Assembly: GCA_026692845.1 (NCBI GenBank) | Contig: JAPLNM010000127.1 | Span: 1 to 45,376, forward strand | Direction of reading: 5' to 3' | DNA length: 45,376 bases | From: Planctomycetota bacterium | GTDB lineage: Bacteria > Planctomycetota > Planctomycetia > Pirellulales > Pirellulaceae | Part shown: positions 43,695-45,376 of the stretch, piece by piece | Layout of the letters: each line of letters starts with the position of its first letter | How positions within the stretch are numbered: position 1 is the first letter of the stretch | Program-made: the position numbers and the translations under genes | The notes under the pieces: generated by a model | Told to the model about the DNA's origin: nothing | Seen by the model: the letters and a program-made list of their open reading frames with translations, nothing else | The model's database searches: none

Positions 43695-45376
43695 ATGAAA
43701 CTCCCGAACCTGCGATCCGAGCAATGGTGGAACAACCCGAGCAACCCCGGAATGACGGCCCTGTATATCGAAAGATTCCTCAATTACGGAATGACCCTCG
43801 GTGAACTCCAAGCCGGTCGGCCAATCATCGGCATCGCGCAGTCGGCAAACGATCTTGCCCCCTGCAATCGAGCCCACCTGCAAACCGTCTCGCGCCTGTG
43901 CGATGGTGTCCGCGATGCGGGGGGAGTGCCCTTGGTCTTTCCCATGCATCCGATCCAAGAATCGGTCCGCCGACCCACCGCCGCCCTGGACCGAAACCTT
44001 GCGTATATTTCCTTGGTCGAAATCCTTCACGGCTATCCCCTCGACGGCGTGATCTTCACCACAGGTTGCGACAAAACCACTCCCGCTGCGTTGATGGCAG
44101 CAGCCACCACCGATCTCGTCTCGCTGATCTTCAACGGCGGACCGATGCTCAACAGCTACCTCGATGGGCAACTCGCCGGCGCAGGCTCGATCATCTGGGA
44201 GGCCCGACGGCGCTTGTCGGCCGGTGAAATCGACCAACAAAAATTCATGGACCTGCTGGCTGCCTCGGCCCCCAGCGCCGGTCACTGCAACGTCATGGGG
44301 ACGGCCCTTTCGATGAACTGCTTAGCCGAAGCCATGGGCATGGCCCTCCCAGGAACCGCCTCGATCCCAGCACCCTACCGCGAGCGCGCCCAAGCGGCCC
44401 ACGCCACAGGCAAACGGATCGTCGAAATGGTTCACGAAGACCTCCGCCCCTCGAAGATCATGTCGCGCGCATCGATGCTCAATGCGATCCGCGTCAATAC
44501 CGCCCTAGGTGGCTCGACGAACTGCCCGCCCCACATGATCGCGATCGCTCGCCACGCAGGGATCGATCTGAGCATCCAAGACTGGGAAGATCACGGTTAC
44601 CGAATCCCGCTGCTTGTGAACCTTCAACCTGCCGGCACCCAACTGGCCGAAGACTTCCACCGCAGCGGCGGACTCCCAGCGGTGATGAAGGAACTCCTCC
44701 GAGGTGGTCTGATCGATGGGTCGCTCCTGACATGCACCGGAAAGTCCATCGAGGACCAACTCAAAAATGCACCCGATCCCGACGGAGCGATCATTCGCTC
44801 GATCGATGACCCCCTGAAACACGATGCGGGATTCATGGTTCTAAGCGGAAATCTCTTCGATGCGGCCTTGATCAAAACCAGCGTCATCAGCCCCGCATTC
44901 CGAAAACAATACCTGTCTAAACCCGACGATCCAAACGCCTTCGTTGCCCGCGCGATCGTCTTCGATGGGCCCGAGGACTACCACGAGAAAATCAATCAAA
45001 TCCAAGACTCCTGCGATCCCAACACCCTCCTGGTCATCCGAGGGTGCGGGACCTTGGGATTCCCCGGCAGCGGAGAAGTCGTCAACATGCTCCCCCCGGA
45101 TCGGTGGATCCGACAAGGGGTCCAGGAACTCCCCACCCTGGGCGACGGTCGGCAAAGCGGAACCTCCGCAAGCCCTTCGATCCTCAACGCCTCGCCCGAA
45201 GCGATCGCAGGAGGAGGGTTGGCCAAACTCCAAACCGGGGACCTTGTCCGCATCGACCTCAATACCCGTCGTGTCGATGCCCAGGTCGATCCGCACGTCT
45301 GGGAACAACGCGCGAACTACCAAACCGCATCCGAACTTGATGGGACCGACGGATCGATTCCACCGACGGCCACCCC
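43695..45376 (+). CDS. IlvD/Edd-family sugar-acid dehydratase (partial, right edge)
   Basis: The frame is open from the ATG at 43695 to the window edge, 560 residues, so only a short C-terminal piece is missing. The start LRSEQWWNNPSNPGMTALYI with ERFLNYGMTLGELQAGRPII is typical of the pentonate branch (L-arabinonate/D-xylonate dehydratases) and not of the IlvD branch used for valine. Three cysteines that would bind a [2Fe-2S] cluster are present: Cys57 (DLAPCN), Cys125 (TTGCDKTTP) and Cys198 (SAGHCNVMGTA). The catalytic serine region reads GDGRQSGTSASPSILN. The enzyme would remove water from an aldonic acid to give a 2-keto-3-deoxy acid; the exact substrate cannot be told. The 273-base divergent spacer to the PPi-PEPCK gene holds nothing I recognise. 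Confidence 0.85.
   Translation, partial: MKLPNLRSEQWWNNPSNPGMTALYIERFLNYGMTLGELQAGRPIIGIAQSANDLAPCNRAHLQTVSRLCDGVRDAGGVPLVFPMHPIQESVRRPTAALDRNLAYISLVEILHGYPLDGVIFTTGCDKTTPAALMAAATTDLVSLIFNGGPMLNSYLDGQLAGAGSIIWEARRRLSAGEIDQQKFMDLLAASAPSAGHCNVMGTALSMNCLAEAMGMALPGTASIPAPYRERAQAAHATGKRIVEMVHEDLRPSKIMSRASMLNAIRVNTALGGSTNCPPHMIAIARHAGIDLSIQDWEDHGYRIPLLVNLQPAGTQLAEDFHRSGGLPAVMKELLRGGLIDGSLLTCTGKSIEDQLKNAPDPDGAIIRSIDDPLKHDAGFMVLSGNLFDAALIKTSVISPAFRKQYLSKPDDPNAFVARAIVFDGPEDYHEKINQIQDSCDPNTLLVIRGCGTLGFPGSGEVVNMLPPDRWIRQGVQELPTLGDGRQSGTSASPSILNASPEAIAGGGLAKLQTGDLVRIDLNTRRVDAQVDPHVWEQRANYQTASELDGTDGSIPPTAT

Overview
The window looks like chromosomal DNA of a planctomycete, most likely Pirellulaceae-like. 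The reasons are family content and style: a Tat-exported DUF1501 protein, a DUF4175 protein paired with a repeat-rich coiled-coil partner, a ceramidase-like/NIPSNAP pair, a PPi-type PEP carboxykinase, many large exported proteins with no recognisable domain, low-complexity protein repeats, and dispersed non-coding repeats. The assignment rests on recalled family knowledge, not on a database search.

Layout. 1-1.7 kb: the end of a NIPSNAP-family gene and a ceramidase-like exported protein. 1.7-2.9 kb: a gene graveyard with a tRNA-Ser-like 3' fragment, the decayed C-terminus of a tyrosine recombinase, two inverted repeats and an aldehyde dehydrogenase fragment. 2.9-8.4 kb: lipA on the minus strand, diverging from three plus-strand genes for envelope proteins. 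8.4-12.5 kb: dispersed repeat copy A, a Tat-exported TIM-barrel isomerase-like protein, a small exported protein and polyphosphate kinase. 12.5-20.5 kb: the DUF4175/coiled-coil operon, a four-TM protein, an anti-sigma-like membrane protein and a SMUG-type uracil-DNA glycosylase. 20.8-26.1 kb: an ABC-2 permease translationally coupled to the helicase HrpA. 26.3-28.2 kb: a single-TM protein and a CpsD/MinD-like ATPase. 28.2-32.0 kb: a PQQ-propeller/EF-hand gene pair and a glycine-zipper protein. 32.1-32.6 kb: two nearly identical 167-bp copies (B, C) of the dispersed repeat. 32.6-39.9 kb: DUF1501, metG, an ECF sigma factor, a possible small gene, a HEAT-like exported protein and tadA. 39.9-45.4 kb: PPi-PEPCK and, running off the right edge, an IlvD/Edd-family sugar-acid dehydratase.

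How the genes work together. Housekeeping functions are lipoate synthesis (lipA), methionyl-tRNA charging (metG), wobble inosine formation (tadA), RNA processing (hrpA), uracil repair, polyphosphate synthesis (ppk) and a PPi-dependent PEP/oxaloacetate step. They are interleaved with envelope or periplasmic proteins. Convergent genes are packed to the point of overlapping stop codons at several places, while divergent spacers are longer and hold hairpins and repeats.

I did not find a convincing new defence or biosynthetic system. The observations most worth following are the dispersed repeat, whose ends can pair with G-U wobbles on one strand only; the tRNA-associated integrase scar; the DUF4175/(TDK)n pair; the coupled ABC permease-HrpA operon; and the ATPase with an altered Walker A motif.
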